Source: Odobenus rosmarus divergens (Eukaryota; Chordata; Mammalia; Carnivora; Odobenidae). Taken from it: DNA of 64,000 bases. The notes beneath the pieces were generated by a model. That model was not told where the DNA came from. It made no database searches and saw only the letters and a list, made by a program, of their open reading frames with translations. Shown piece after piece: positions 23,395 to 35,364 of this stretch. The position numbers and the translations under genes were made by a program. Positions within the stretch are counted from its first letter, which is position 1; every line of letters starts with the position of its first letter. The DNA lies in contig NW_004450267.1 of NCBI RefSeq assembly GCF_000321225.1, positions 3,704,792 to 3,768,791 of the forward strand, read 5' to 3'.

Positions 23395-23625
23395 ATTCAG
23401 TTAACATTATATCCTAGATATCTTTCCAGAGCAGTACCTAGACAGCTTCTTCATGTTTTTTGCAGCTGCATAGCAGTCCTTTGGATAGACACATGGCAGT
23501 CTCCTTAACCAGTCCTCTAAAGAAGGACCTGGATTGTTCCCAGTATTTTGGTATTACAAATAAACTGCCACAAATAACCGTATCCAAATGTCATTCTGAG
23601 TGTGTGCAAGTTCTTTATTTTAGAC
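23395..23625 (-). mobile_element. Old L1 3' UTR fragment
   Basis: Reverse-complement L1M landmarks: tatctttccagagcagtacc, gctgcatagcagtcctttgg, gtattttggtattacaaata, tgtcattctgagtgtgtgc. Confidence 0.6.
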
Positions 23626-24658
23626 GCACTTGCATTCTATATCTGACTTTCCATCATCCCGGCTCCCTGGAACTCCAATCATTCTGTTTATTATGTCTTC
23701 GGACTCCTGTGCACAGTGGGTATTTTCCTCATCTTCAGGGTGTCTTGTGTATTCCACGAAACCTAGATTATGGACTAGCCCATCTAGAGTATTGCTGTAT
23801 TTACTTTTCCAGGCAAATCAAAAGTATCGGCAGTCTGGGACCCGTTTTTTGGCATGGGACTCCCCTAGATTTCTGGGTAGTATAAACTCAAACTTAAATC
23901 TATGTGAGACACAGGCCCTGAGTTTTTATTTCCCAGGGGAGGATTTTCCCTCTGAGCCCATGCGGAGACAGACATGGTTTCTTGTTCTCTGGCTGAGCCA
24001 GTAGACAGGCTTTTTCCTGATCTCTACTTTCCCTGAGGGTGTAGCCCTCCAAGAATGCCAACTGCAAGCGGGGGTCTCATTCTAACTCCCTCCCCTATGT
24101 GGCCCAAGGTCTCATTTCCTGTCCCCACAGGGTCATGAGAACCTGGGCCCTCGGTGACTGAAACTGACGACACGGTGCCCACCAGGCCCGCCTTGACTTC
24201 TGCCGTTCCCACAACCGCCCCCACCTCCGTTCCTGGGGCTGGTGTGGGCATTTCTCCGCCCCACTGTAGCTCTGGGGGCTGGTGATTTTCCTTTCTTGCT
24301 GGCACACGTGGATATTCATTTACAATAATTTTTGTTGTATTTTATCCAGGTGTTTGTGGCAGAAGAAGTGTTTATCCATCATTTTCCTACAGTCCAGTTT
24401 CTCCCTGGACCTTACAGAGATGCCCGTCAACACTGTGGACCACCCACGTACCGCGGTACCTGTCTGGCAAACACAAGCCAGGTCTTTCTTTGAACTGCGG
24501 TGGGCTGGTGGAGAATCTTACAGATTCTAGAGGCTTCAAGGGCTCAGTGCTGCTTGCTGTTGCAGTGCCTTTGCTCCGGCTAGGATTCTGGCACAATCCT
24601 TTCATCCTTCCGTTGTGCTGCCATGATTCTCTCCTATTCTGGTTAAAGAATCATACGC
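23626..24658. other. Unique noncoding sequence
   Basis: No repeat family recognised with confidence and no exon. Confidence 0.35.
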
Positions 24659-24669
24659 ATTATTGATTT

Positions 24670-25232
24670 GTTTTTTATTATGTTCAGTTAGCCAACATAT
24701 AGTACATCATTAGTTTTTGATATAGTGTTCAGCGATTCATTAGATGCGTATAACACCCAGTGCTCATCACCACACGTGCCCCCCCTTAATGCCCATCACC
24801 CTGGTACCCCATCCACCCAACCGCCTCCCTTCTGTAACCCTCAGTTTGTTTCGCGGAGTCCAGAGTCTCTCATGGTTCGTCTCCCTCTCTGATTTCTTCC
24901 CAGTTTTCTCTCCCTTCCCCTGTGGTCCTCCATGCTATTCCTTGTGTTCCACATATGAGTGAAACCGTATGATAATTGTCTTTCTCTGTTTGACTTATTT
25001 CACTTAGCAAAATCCCCTGCAGTTCCATCCATGTCGATGCAAATGGTGGGTAGTCATCCTTTCTGATGGCTGAGTAATATTCCATTGTATATATGAACCA
25101 CATCTTCTTTATCCATTCATCTGTTGAAGGGCATCTTGGCTGCTTCCACAGTTTGGCTATTGTGGACATTGCTGCTATGAACCCTGGGGTGCAGGTGCCC
25201 CTTCTTTTCACTACGTCTGTATCTTTGGGTAG
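24670..25232 (-). mobile_element. Carnivore L1, 5'-truncated insertion of about 560 bp
   Basis: Reading on the minus strand: the last part of ORF2 (residues such as STDEWIKKMW, YTMEYYSAI and LSEISQTEKDN), the carnivore 3' UTR (ggtgatgagcactgggtgtt) and an A-rich end. Flanks attattgattt (24659-24669) and attatggattt (25233-25243) form a TSD with one mismatch. It is younger than the L1M pieces to its left. Only the ORF2 C-terminus is present, so it cannot move by itself. Confidence 0.92.
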
Positions 25233-25243
25233 ATTATGGATTT

Positions 25244-26275
25244 TTAATCAAAACCACTTAATACCCATTTTTGAAATAGTTAAGGATGGTGTCAATAAAT
25301 AAATTCTCACTTTAACCCCCATATTTTCAGATGGAATATGAAATTAAGAGTTTAACCAACATAACTTTAGGCTGCACTGATGGGAAAACTTTAACCAAAA
25401 GTGAAGGGCTTTTTCTGCCTCCCCACACAAGCAGTGAGTGATTAGTTTTTTATTAACATTTCTGCCTTTTTGTTCTTTATCATTAGGCACTCTGAAGCTA
25501 TTTTTCAATGTCACTTTATTATTTATAAACAGGGTGATAATCTGCATTCCCTTTGATCTTAGAACATTTTCCCTCTACATCTCCCCTGACATGTAGAATT
25601 TATGTAATGTTGATATTCCCCTAATCTACTGACACTGACTTGAGGGAGGCCCAAGCAATATTTCTTATGCCAAAGAATGGCATAAAGCCTCACTCCCTAT
25701 GGAAATACTTCAGTTCTTTGGGCAGATGATTTATGTCGCAAGATTCTACAAACAGACTAGGAGACAGGAGACCTCCTGGGACGAACATCTCCAGATTGGG
25801 ACAGGAGGTCCTATTGACAAGCTGATGTCTCCCAGTTCTCCTGAAAATGTATCTACTGCTGGTCATTGAATGGGCGGTTTTGGTGATGGAAGTGGTTGGC
25901 GGGAGTCAATGGAATGGAATAGAACTATAAAATGGTCAGTGGTTTTGTGACTTAATATAATGAGCTTTGCTCAAAAAGTTACCCCTTGATCTCGGCTGGG
26001 AACATAAAGCTCCGTCCCAATATGAAGCAAGCATCCTGATACTGGAACAGTCTTTGTTTCTTCTTTATTATCCCAGGACATATAGAGTAACCATTGCTCA
26101 GATAGGGGTCCCATCATCTGTCCGAGATTTGTCAGACCCTTGGAGCTAGAGTCAGTGAGGACATCTCCTCTGTCACCTGCTGCCTCCTTTGCAAATTTGC
26201 TTCCGAGATATAAGAACAAAATAAAATTCTCTAAAGAGAACAAAACTTTAATAACCCAGAGTCAGCAGGGGAAAT
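25244..26275. other. Unique AT-rich noncoding sequence
   Basis: No repeat or exon recognised. Confidence 0.4.
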
Positions 26276-26279
26276 GCTG

Positions 26280-26605
26280 AGTTTAGGAACAGAAAATTCA
26301 AAAAGTCACCCACAAACAAAAAGAATATGTGTTAAAATGAGATGCCATTTCCAGCTGTTCCATCATTCCTGCTCAAGAGAGATGAATACCGTGCTAACTT
26401 ATCAGTCAGCACGATGGTGCATCTGCTCCACCATAATTATCTGATACTTAGGAGAACTGACCTGGAAGGCAAGTGCAAGAGTCGCGTAAGCCATTCTGAG
26501 TGCACAGCATTTTTAATTCCATTCCCTTGGGGAAGCTGAAGGACAGGCCACTATAATTTGCATAGGCTGGAAGTAATTTGATTTTGTTAAGTTTCTTACA
26601 ATACA
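26280..26605. other. Unique block, possible conserved noncoding element
   Basis: It contains an octamer-like tttgcata, a cataattatctgatac segment and a GC-balanced core with no repeat signature. It sits just left of an L3/CR1 fossil. This is inference only. Confidence 0.22.
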
Positions 26606-26609
26606 TAGG

Positions 26610-26870
26610 ATGACAGAATCATAAAATCTCAAGGTTGGAAGAGAACCTAAAGGTTGTTTAGCCCATCCAATTCAGAGATCTTGTTCACAGTATCCCTAGC
26701 AATCGGTTACACAAGCTCTGTTTCAAGAGCAGCAGTGATGGGGAGCTTAAGGGACCATCCGTTCCCCACTATGAGGAGACAGATCTCCCAGGGAAGGTCA
26801 CCATTTTCCAAAAACCAAGTTTTCTACAAATTCATTCTAAGCCATTGTAGCAGGTCCCTCCACTCCCTCA
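26610..26870 (+). mobile_element. L3/CR1-type LINE fragment
   Basis: It follows the CR1/L3 3' landmark: acagaatcataaaatctcaa, ggttggaagagaacctaaag, then gcagtgatggggagcttaag. The same family occurs at 51010-51215. Confidence 0.6.
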
Positions 26871-27544
26871 CCACCCTATGATTCACCTCCTAGGAGCTCC
26901 CCAAACCTGTTCCTTTTGTCTCAAATCCCATCCTTCCACTTCTTCCCGTCTCTTGCCAGGCACCCTCACTCCTGCATTTACTGAGGAAATCAAGACCAGC
27001 AGAGAAAACCATTAGCCCCCCTTCTTTCCAATTCTCGCTCACTGTTAATGGGTTTCCTTCTCCCTGTGCTCAAGGAAGAAGTTATCTATCCTCTTGTCCC
27101 AAGGCAATCTTTCCTCTCATTGTGCTCAGGGTGGGGTTTATGGTGAGAGTATATATATCTCAGCCTTTTCTACCCATTTTGATGTGGCTATTTTTGCATT
27201 CACCTGATACATAAGGGTTCCTCAGCTGGTTTCTGGATTATTTTCAGAAGGAATTGCTCCATCCATAGCTGTAGATTCAGTGTGTCCATGCAGACAGTGA
27301 GCTCAGGAGCCTCCTACATCACCGTCTTGGACCAGAACCAGTAAGCCTTCCCCTCTTGCTGGAAATCATACCCCCGCCGTTCTGTGTTAGATCTGAATGA
27401 TCAGGCAGCTCCTCTCCTTCCCATAGCTCCACCTTCTCCACCTCTTCTGAATCATTCTCCTCGGCCAGTAAATATGTTCAGGCCTTTCCTACACTTAAAA
27501 ACAGGCTCTCTTCACCCTGCTGCCTCTTTCATTTCTCTTGGCTC

Positions 27545-27910
27545 CTCCTTCTTGTATTAGTAGGAGTTAGAATAGGCTAGGTTATGCTGCTGTAACAGGC
27601 AGCCCCCAATCCAACACAACAAAGATTTGGTTTATTTTTCCTCACCCAAGCCAAGTCCACTACAGGTCATTGTGACTTTCTAGAGCAACTGTCTTCCAAG
27701 AAGGGACCCAGCAAAGCAGGCTGCTTTAATCTTGTGTCTCCCCCTTCTCAACACAAGACCTCCTCCACTTGCTGCAGCAGGAGGAGGGATACATGGCAAC
27801 AGAAAATATTCCTCTTATGTGCCAGAAAGGACAAAATCACTGGAAATAGAAAATCACTAGAAGGTTTTTACCATACCTTCACCAACTTAATTAAATACAG
27901 ATTCAGCGTC
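27545..27910 (-). repeat. Ancient LTR-like repeat, family not assigned
   Basis: Its start (gctaggttatgctgctgtaa, then acaacaaagatttggtttat and tttttcctcaccca) resembles a common old mammalian repeat that reads toward acaacaaaggtttatttct. I could not settle the family. Confidence 0.4.
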
Positions 27911-28364
27911 TGCCACGTCCACTTCCTTGCTTTCCTGAAGCTTCACCCCTGAAAATGGTGTCTGCCCATTCCCTACAAAAAATGTTTGCTCTCCCAGCAA
28001 CCACGGGTGAAACCTTAGAATCTTGGCCTTTCCTGCTTGGGCCACAGGAGCTCAACCACCACAGCGCTCTCTTCATTGGGCTATGCTTTAATGTTCTCTT
28101 CTGGAGTTTTGTTCACAGTCACTATAAGAAACGACTAGAAGTGATTTTCTGCATTTGCTATGAAATTTTTATTGACAAATTAGTCTAGCGTATGCCCCTA
28201 TTTTCCTTATGTAAATCCTAGGTGAAAAATAATTTTCAAATTTGGTGTCAGCAAAAGTACCATCTTTCCTGAGAAAATATGTTCATATCTTCTATAAAAT
28301 TGTTCCATCTTTCGCTATTTATCCTGGCTGCCAAGAAGCTCAGAACGAAACCATATGATCCATT

Positions 28365-28564
28365 CTATTTATTTTTTTTTAAGATTTTATTTATTTATTT
28401 TAGAGAGAGAGAGAGAGCACGAGCAGGGGGGAGAGGCAGAGGGAGAGGAAGAAGCAGGCTTCCTGCTGAGCAGGGAGCCCGACGCGGGGCTCAATCCCAG
28501 GACCCTGGGATCATGACCTGAGCCGAAGGCAGATGCTTAGCCGACTGAGCCACCTGGGCACCCC
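28365..28564 (-). mobile_element. CAN-SINE with exact 14-bp TSD
   Basis: The reverse-complement SINE is bounded by ccatatgatccatt at 28351-28364 and 28565-28578. The perfect repeat suggests a comparatively recent insertion. Confidence 0.96.
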
Positions 28565-28584
28565 CCATATGATCCATTTTAATA

Positions 28585-30005
28585 TTAATACTTATAAAGA
28601 CATCCAAATCAGGCAGGAAGAACTAACACTGTCTGTGTTTGCAGGTCACATGATCTTTAATATAGAAAATCCTAAAGACTTCACCAAAAAACTGTTAGAA
28701 CTGATCAATGAATTCAGTAAAATTTCAGGATCCAAAATCAACATATAGAACATTTCTGTACACTAATAATGAAACATTTGAAAAAGAAAGAAAACAACCC
28801 CTCACAATAGCATCACAAACAATAACGTACTTAAGAATAAATTTAACCAAAGAGGAGAAATATCTGCACCTGAAAACTACAAGACCCTGGTGAAAGAAAT
28901 TGAGGGCACGAACAAATAGAAAGATCTCTTATTTTATGGATCAAAAGAATTAATATTGCAAAAATGTCCATATTACTCAAAGCCACCTATAGGTACAAAG
29001 CAATCCCTATCAAAATTCCAATGGTATTTTTTCACAGAAGTAGAAAACACAATCTTAAAATTTGTGGAATCACAAAAGATCCCAATAGCCAAAGCAATCC
29101 TGGGAAAGAACAAAGCTGGAGGCATCACACTTCCTGATTTCAAACTATACTGTAAAGCTATAAAACAGTATGGTACCGGGGGCACCTGGGTGGCTCAGTC
29201 TGTTAAGCAGCTGACTCTTGATTTCGGTTCAGGTCATGATCTCAGGGTCATGAGACTGAGCCTCGTGTCAGGCTCCACACCCAGCGCGGAGCCTGCTTAA
29301 GATTCTCTTTGTTTCTGTCCCACTGCCCTTCCCTTCCCCTCTCCCTCTCTAAAAAATAAAAATTAAAAAAAGCCAGCATGGTACTGGCATAAAAATAGAC
29401 ACAAACACCAGTGGAACAGAATAGAGAGACCAGAAATAAACCCCTGCATATATAGTCAACTAATATTTGACAAAGGAGCCACGAATACTCAATGGGGAAA
29501 GGGTAGTCGTCTCTGTAATAAATGGTGCTGGGAAACTGGATAATCACATGCAGAAGAATGAAGCTGGACCCCCGTCTTATACCACTCGCAAACATGAACT
29601 CCAAATGCATTAAAGATCTAAACACAAGAGCTGAAATGGTAAAACTCTCCAAAGAAAAAGTAGGGGAAGCTCCCTCGATACTGGTGTTAGCAATGATTTT
29701 TTTTGGCTATGACACCAAAAGAACAAGCAAAAAATGCAAAAATCGGCAAGTGGGACTACAACAAACTAAAAAGCTTCCATACAGCAAAGGAAACCATCAA
29801 CAAAATGAAAAGGTAACCTGTGGAATGGGAAAAAAAATTTGCAAATCATGTATCTGATAAGGGGTTATTATCCAAAATATATAAAGAACTCATACAACTT
29901 AATGGGCAATAAACAATCTGATTAAAAAGTGGGCAGAGGATCTGAACAGAAATTTTTCCAAAGAAACAACACATGGCTAACAGGTACATGGAAAGAAATC
30001 ACAGT
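28585..30005 (+). mobile_element. L1 ORF2 remnant, interrupted by a SINE
   Basis: Translation in shifting frames gives L1 reverse-transcriptase C-terminal segments: KKLLELINEFSKISGSKINI, then [17 protein letters not shown] and, past the SINE, NTRAEMVKLSKEK. Stops and frameshifts break it, so it is not functional. It lacks ORF1 and the 3' UTR and is truncated at both ends. Confidence 0.88.
29177..29373 (+). mobile_element. CAN-SINE inside the L1 remnant
   Basis: A plus-strand SINE (gggggcacctgggtggctca to aaaataaaaattaaaaaaa) is bounded by cagtatggtac (29166-29176) and cagcatggtac (29374-29384). Its insertion splits the L1 ORF2 reading at KQYGTG. Confidence 0.94.
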
Positions 30006-30040
30006 GTATTAACCCTTCGGAAGCATCCAGCTGGGGAAGT

Positions 30041-30464
30041 GTATTAGTTTGCTGGAACTACTGTAACAAAATACCCAGACTACCAGGTTGGTGGGGGGGG
30101 GGGCGGGGGGCAAGCTTAAACAACAGAAATGTACTGTCTCACAGTTTTAGAGGCTGGAATTCAAAGGTGTGTGCAGGTTTGTTTCCTTCTGAAGCCTCTC
30201 TCCCTGGCTTGCCAAGGTCCACCTTCTTGCTGTGTCATCACATGGGCTTCCTCTGTGCACGCGAATCTCTGGTGTCTCTCGGTGTCCAAATGCCCTGTTC
30301 TCATATGGACACGAATCACGTTGTGGTAGGATTCACCCTAACGACCTCATTTTAACTTAATCATTTCTCTAAAGGTCCTATCTCCAAATATAGTCACAGC
30401 CTCAGGTACTGGGGGTTGGGGCTTCAACATATGATTTTGGGGGACACAATTCAGTCCATAACAG
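30041..30464 (-). mobile_element. MLT1-type MaLR LTR, near complete
   Basis: On the plus strand it runs from tgtattagtttgctggaact, through aaacaacagaaatgtactgt, ctcacagttttagaggctgg, accctaacgacctcatttta, to gacacaattcagtccataac. That is the reverse complement of a complete solitary MLT1-like LTR, running between TG...CA-type ends. A 22-bp G-rich run (30092-30113) has expanded inside it. Confidence 0.85.
30092..30113 (+). repeat. G-rich homopolymer run
   Basis: G-run of 18 G's after the leading gt, broken by a single C, lying where MLT1 LTRs normally read ggtggc. This is a homopolymer expansion and a possible quadruplex former. Confidence 0.9.
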
Positions 30465-31104
30465 AGAGGCTGAGCCTCTCCCTTTCTCCTCTTTACTGCA
30501 TCTACTCCTCCTCCCCATCTTGTTAACTGTGGCCCCTGGCCTCCCCAGGGTAGGCGCTCTGAGCAAGCGGAGGCGGGGAGAGTGGGAAAGTTCTCACTCA
30601 CCTGCTTCTGTGGGCCTTTTCTTTGCTGCTTCTCAGAGGCCACCCCCACCGCAGTTCCCTTGACTGGGTGAGTACATCACCTCCGGGCTCACCAGTATCC
30701 TTCCTCTTCAGGCACAAGGAATCTGCGAGACCTCCACTCCTTCTGGCTAGAGTCTGTTCCCTCCACACATACCTGCCCTTGACTATTGAGAAGAGCATGC
30801 TTCTGGAATACAAACTCAAGGTGGTGGCAGAAGGACCGGGGCTCGGACAGGAGCCAGGCACAGACAGAATCCAGGTGCAAGGGAGAGCTGAGCACAGATG
30901 GTGGTGGGTGCGGGTATAGACGGGGCTGGGCCAGGTACATCTGAGAGCAGGTGGTCGGAGATACAGAAGATCGGTAGTTAAAGGTGGTAGGTATGCCGCC
31001 GTGACATTGAAGACTGCTCAGGCACCAGTAGGACAGAGTCTCTTGGCAGAGAATTTCTCTTCCCTTCCAACCAGGAGGCACGACCGTCGAGCCCACAAAC
31101 CTAA
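30465..31104. other. Unique noncoding sequence
   Basis: No repeat or exon recognised. Open frames on both strands overlap and have no identifiable product. Confidence 0.4.
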
Positions 31105-31350
31105 TGACAACAGCTAACATTTAACGAGTGCTTTCTAGGTGCCAGGCACCGTGTGAAGCACTTTATATGCACACACTAACTCACTGACTCTCCCAACTCC
31201 GTGGCGTATATTCTCTCATTACCCCATCTGACAGATGAGGGAGCTAAAGCACAGAGGCATTGTGTAATATGCCCTAGGTCACACAGGGAGGAAGCATTGG
31301 AGCTGGAGTTAAATAAACCCAGCAGTTTGCTTCCAGAGCCCATGCCATCA
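31105..31350 (-). repeat. MIR element
   Basis: A well-preserved reverse-complement MIR: gctaacatttaacgagtgct, ttctaggtgccaggcaccg, acagatgagggagctaaagc, ccctaggtcacacagggag. Confidence 0.85.
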
Positions 31351-31771
31351 ACTACCCGGACTATCCTCCCTCCCAAAGGACAAGTGTTTGAAGGAGACAG
31401 TCGCTCACCCCTGCAGCTCGGCCGCCATACGCAGGAGGAGATGGTGGGCAGGAGAGCATGGTGGGAGCCAGGCACCGCAGCCCCCAGCTTCAGTCCCGGG
31501 AGCCGTGGGGTGGGATTTGGCCCTTCTCCTCTTCTGTTCCCGGTGACAGTTCAGTGAGTGGCTGCGAGAGATTGTCCTTTACATGCTGCTTTCCTTACAC
31601 ACCCAGCCCAGACTAGGTGCCCACAGACCTTTGTTCAACTGAAACTTGACTGTAATTGGCCAACAGTGTGCAAAACCTTGGCCAAGTCACCCTCCTCTCT
31701 ATACAATGTCTTGACTTAGCAAACATAATACAACATAGGCTTCATTGCTCAGTGTTCTTTCTCCCTTTCCG

Positions 31772-31925
31772 TCCACTCCAGAGTTCTCAGCCCTGGCTGT
31801 TTATTAAAGCCATTGGAGGGACTCTTAAAAATACCCATGTCTGGGCCCTCAAATCAATGACATCAGGATGGGGGTGGGGTGTTGGGTGATTCTCATGCAC
31901 AGCGCGGCTGAGAAGCACAACCCCA
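31772..31925 (+). mobile_element. hAT-Charlie nonautonomous element (MER5-like)
   Basis: It opens gagttctcagccctggctgt and holds gactcttaaaaatacccat and gtgattctcatgcacagc before ending in ggctgagaagcac. These match MER5-type elements from one end to the other. Confidence 0.75.
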
Positions 31926-32924
31926 ATCTCCCCACTCCAGTCAAGCTCAAAGTCACATGCCAAGATCATTTATTCTCTCTTCCAGCAAGGGAAATCAGAG
32001 GTACTTTGCCACGAATGATTTTAGAGGCGCTTGCTTTTCCCCAGGCCACTTTTCCCCAGACCAGCCCTAGCTGGGATGTTCGGGGTGGGCAGGCAGACCC
32101 TCAGGCCCCTGAGTGGTCTGGCGGGCTGAGGGGGAGGCATGGCACAAACTCGGGAACTTTCCTGGCCATCTGGCCCATTCAGCTCCTGCACACCCACGTC
32201 AGCTGAGCCAGGGCCACAGCCTTGCGGAGGAACTAGAGTAAACCCCTCATCCGTCAAGTGCTTCAAAATGAGGAATGTTCCTCCAGAAACGGTGGGAGTT
32301 ACAAGGAACCACAATTTCAGTTCTGGGCTCTCTGCCACCCAGAGACAAGTTGCCCTCGCACAGACCGCTGCTTGTCAAGGGCAAGGTCAGAGGTGACGTA
32401 ACAGGAAGCGCCCTACGCCTGCAGACCAAGAGAATGGGACGCGAAGGCCAGTGCTGCCCTACCCTCGCTCCTTGCAGCCATGGCCGGGCCTCCCCTCTCT
32501 CTGGCCTTGTTCTCCCGATCTCTACAATGAGCATATCGGATCCATGAGCCCCGAGACCCCCCCAGCTCAAAAGCGCTGGGATTTCTGCCTTCCCGTGGGA
32601 ACACACTCATTCTGGAACAACCAGCAAGCCTCATGGGCAGTTCTTACTCTTGAGAAACTTACCCTGCGAACATGGAGAGAAATGTTCTCTGGAGAATGAG
32701 CTCTGTGTAGCATCTTCCATTGCCAGACGCATGACCCTGAAGGCAAGGGTGCGGCTCCACCGAGGCCTTGCCCAGTGTGATGAGTTCTGGGCCCCAGCTG
32801 GAAGGGAAGGTTCTGGGATTCTAGCTCGAACACTGTTCTTACCCAGAAACCTCATGAGCACAGATGTGGCAAAACGCCACCCCCAACATTTTAAACTATA
32901 ACACTCAAAAACACACAACACTTG
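31926..32924. other. Unique noncoding sequence
   Basis: GC-rich at 32010-32560. Overlapping frames on both strands lack recognisable domains. No repeat recognised. Confidence 0.4.
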
Positions 32925-33275
32925 ACAGATTCTTTTTTAATTGAGCAAGAATTAAAATATAATCAGAATAATTATCCAAAATACATAGGACTTTTTTGTT
33001 TTCAGAAGAGATGTAGAGTTAGTACGGAGCTCCCCTACACCCTTCACCCAGTTTCCCAAGTGTTCACGTTGTCCATAACTAGGGTACATGCCTCAAAACT
33101 CCCTTAATGTTGGCACACACTAGGAGAGCTTAGTGTTGGCACACACTATTGACTAATTTGTAGGCTTTATTTGGATTTCACTAATGTCCTTTTTCTATGC
33201 CAGCATCCAGTCTAGGAGACCACCTCATTATGGCTCTTCAGTGTCCTACCATCTGGGACAGATTTTCAGTGCCTG
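32925..33275 (-). mobile_element. Old L1 3' UTR fragment
   Basis: Reverse-complement L1M landmarks: ctacacccttcacccagttt, cactaatgtcctttttctat, gccagcatccagtctaggag. It contains a local 15-bp duplication at 33108-33148. Confidence 0.65.
33108..33148 (+). repeat. Direct repeat, 15 bp, two copies 11 bp apart
   Basis: tgttggcacacacta occurs at 33108-33122 and again at 33134-33148 without mismatch. Confidence 0.9.
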
Positions 33276-33287
33276 CTAATCTGAATC

Positions 33288-33475
33288 AGAGCTTCTCGGC
33301 CCTGACTGTCCACTAGAATCACCTGGAAGGCTTTGAAGGGCATCAAGGCCAGAGCCACACACCAATTATATCAGAATTGCTGGGCACGGACAGAATTAGC
33401 ATCATTTTTTTCTAAAGCTCCAGGTCACTCTGATATTCAGCCAGCCAGAGTTAAGATATACTGCTCTTAAAATAT
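33288..33475 (+). mobile_element. hAT-Charlie nonautonomous element (MER5-like)
   Basis: Landmarks: gcttctcggccctgactgtc, cactagaatcacctggaagg, tgctgggcacggacagaat, taaagctccaggtcactctg. Confidence 0.75.
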
Positions 33476-33479
33476 CAGA

Positions 33480-34300
33480 ATTCCTACTCGTCCGGCCAAA
33501 GTTCTTCCTGGTATGGGCAAATGACTCCCTCTAAATTAATTTTTAATGACACATGAATATTTAAATATATTTCTTACATAGTGCTTACTAGTGCTTTATA
33601 ACTATTTAATCAAATCAGAACATTACAGATAAAGGTTAAGTCCCTTTTAATTACCCTCCATTATGTTCTCTTCCCTTCTCTAGAGACACAAACACTCACC
33701 CTTATGACTTTGGCTTGTACATTATAGATTTGTTTCTATGATTTGTCATGGAAATGTTAGGAAATGAAATGGTGTTGTGTGTTTCTATTCCTGATGGGAT
33801 CATATATGTAACATTCTGTAGTGTGTGTTTTCACTTGCTATTATTTATTTCTAAGTCTTGGCTCTTGCAATCTCCACTACCACAAGCACCCTGAGGTGCG
33901 GGAGTGGTAGGTGGTCGAGTGCTGGGTGCCGGGTAGCATCTCTGTAAATAAACATGGCGCCATCTGGTCTCCTGCCGGGGTCTATGTGAGAGGAAGAATA
34001 TCTAGGAGTGGAAGTTCGAGCCCTCAAAGGGAGTGGAGGTTGTGTGTTTTTTGTTGTTGTTGATATTATCTTATTCTCATCCTAACCAGCTTTCCTGGTT
34101 GATTCTCAATTTCTTCTGCTGGGAGCAGTGCACGAGAGCGCCAATTTTCCCTGCATCTTTGCCAACACTAGATTTATTAAACTTCTTAATGTTTGCCAAC
34201 AAAGAGGTGACAAATGTTGTATCGTTTGTTTAATTGGCATTCAACTATTTTTTAAAAACTGTTTTATAAATAAATAAAAATATTTTTAAAATATCAAATA
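33480..34300 (-). mobile_element. Old L1 3' region fragments
   Basis: Reverse-complement L1M features: cattatgttctcttcccttc, gtttctattcctgatgggat, atatctaggagtggaagttc, tgcatctttgccaacactag. It is broken and diverged. Confidence 0.55.
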
Positions 34301-34324
34301 GATTTGGTTTAATAAAGTTAAAGT

Positions 34325-34755
34325 TAAATAAAGTTGAAAGAGACCTCAGTGATCATATAGTTCAACCCTTTTGTTTAAAGAATCTATTGTGTATAAATAA
34401 TACATGGACACACTATTGTGGTAAAAATTGAAAATTAATTCTAATATGTTGAATAAAAAAAGTCCTCTTTTGTGTCCTCTCTGACCCCCCTACTAATAGG
34501 TAAACTGATGTTAATGGTGGGTATTTCATAACGGCTCATTCACTGCGTAAGTACATGCATATGTAAATGCCTATAAAATAAATTGGGTGGTGATGGCATT
34601 TTACATAAAAGGGATAAAGCTCTCTGTATTTTTTTATAATTATAATTTTCTTTTAACAACATGTCTTAGAAATCTTTCCATATCATACACAGAAAACAAC
34701 TCCATTTTTAACAGTTGCCTAATATTCTATAGTATGGGATGTATTTGTTATTTAC
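34325..34755 (-). mobile_element. Old LINE fragments (L3/CR1-like then L1 3' UTR)
   Basis: 34325-34380 reads like an L3/CR1 landmark (gttgaaagagacctcagtga, tcatatagttcaaccctttt). 34380-34755 resembles reverse-complement L1M 3' UTR (agaaatctttccatatcata, gcctaatattctatagtatg). Confidence 0.5.
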
Positions 34756-35265
34756 TGCCGTGTAACAAGTTAGCCTCGAAATTTAGCAACAAACACTTAC
34801 ATCTCACACGGTTTCTGAGATCAAGAATCCGGAAACAGCTCATCCTAATGACTCTGGATCCAAGGCTCTCAGGAGTTTGTGGTTGCACTTGAGGCTGGGG
34901 CTGTAATGAATGGAAGACTTGACCAGGGTTAGAAGACCGGCATCGAAGGTTGTACACTTACAGGGCTGTTGGTAAGAGGACTCAGTTCTTCTCTTCATGG
35001 GGCTCTCTGCAAGGCTGCTCACAACAAGGCAGCCTCGCCAGTGATGGGCAAGAGAGAACCCAAGATGGAAGCTTCTGCTTTTTTATAACCTGAGCTGAAG
35101 AGTGGCATGCCATTACTTCTGCCATGTGCTATGGACTATTGGTTGCACAGACCAACCCTGTGGTTCACTGCGGGAAAGGACGACCCCTGGGGGAATGCCA
35201 GGAGGTGGGATTCATTGCCGGCCACCTTGGAGGCTGACGGTCACATGGTGACCACGGGTGGTCCT
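34738..35265 (-). repeat. Ancient interspersed repeat, family not assigned
   Basis: It shows the form of a frequent mammalian repeat: gttatttactgccgtgtaac, aagttagcctcgaaatttag, acttctgccatgtgctatgg, actattggttgcacagacc. This may be an old LTR. I could not fix its name. Confidence 0.45.
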
Positions 35266-35364
35266 CATGTCTTATAATCTCATGAAGCCCTACCATGATG
35301 TTCAAGGCCTCGGGCACACTTCCTGATGCACACGCACTTCTCTCCTGGCCCTAGAAGGAGAATT

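Noticed and set aside
24870..25211. 113-residue frame with reverse-transcriptase-like C-terminus
   Set aside because: As a host gene: it is the end of L1 ORF2 in a 5'-truncated insertion with its own TSD.
28533..29300. Frames with [15 protein letters not shown] and related segments
   Set aside because: Broken L1 ORF2 interrupted by a SINE, not a cellular gene.
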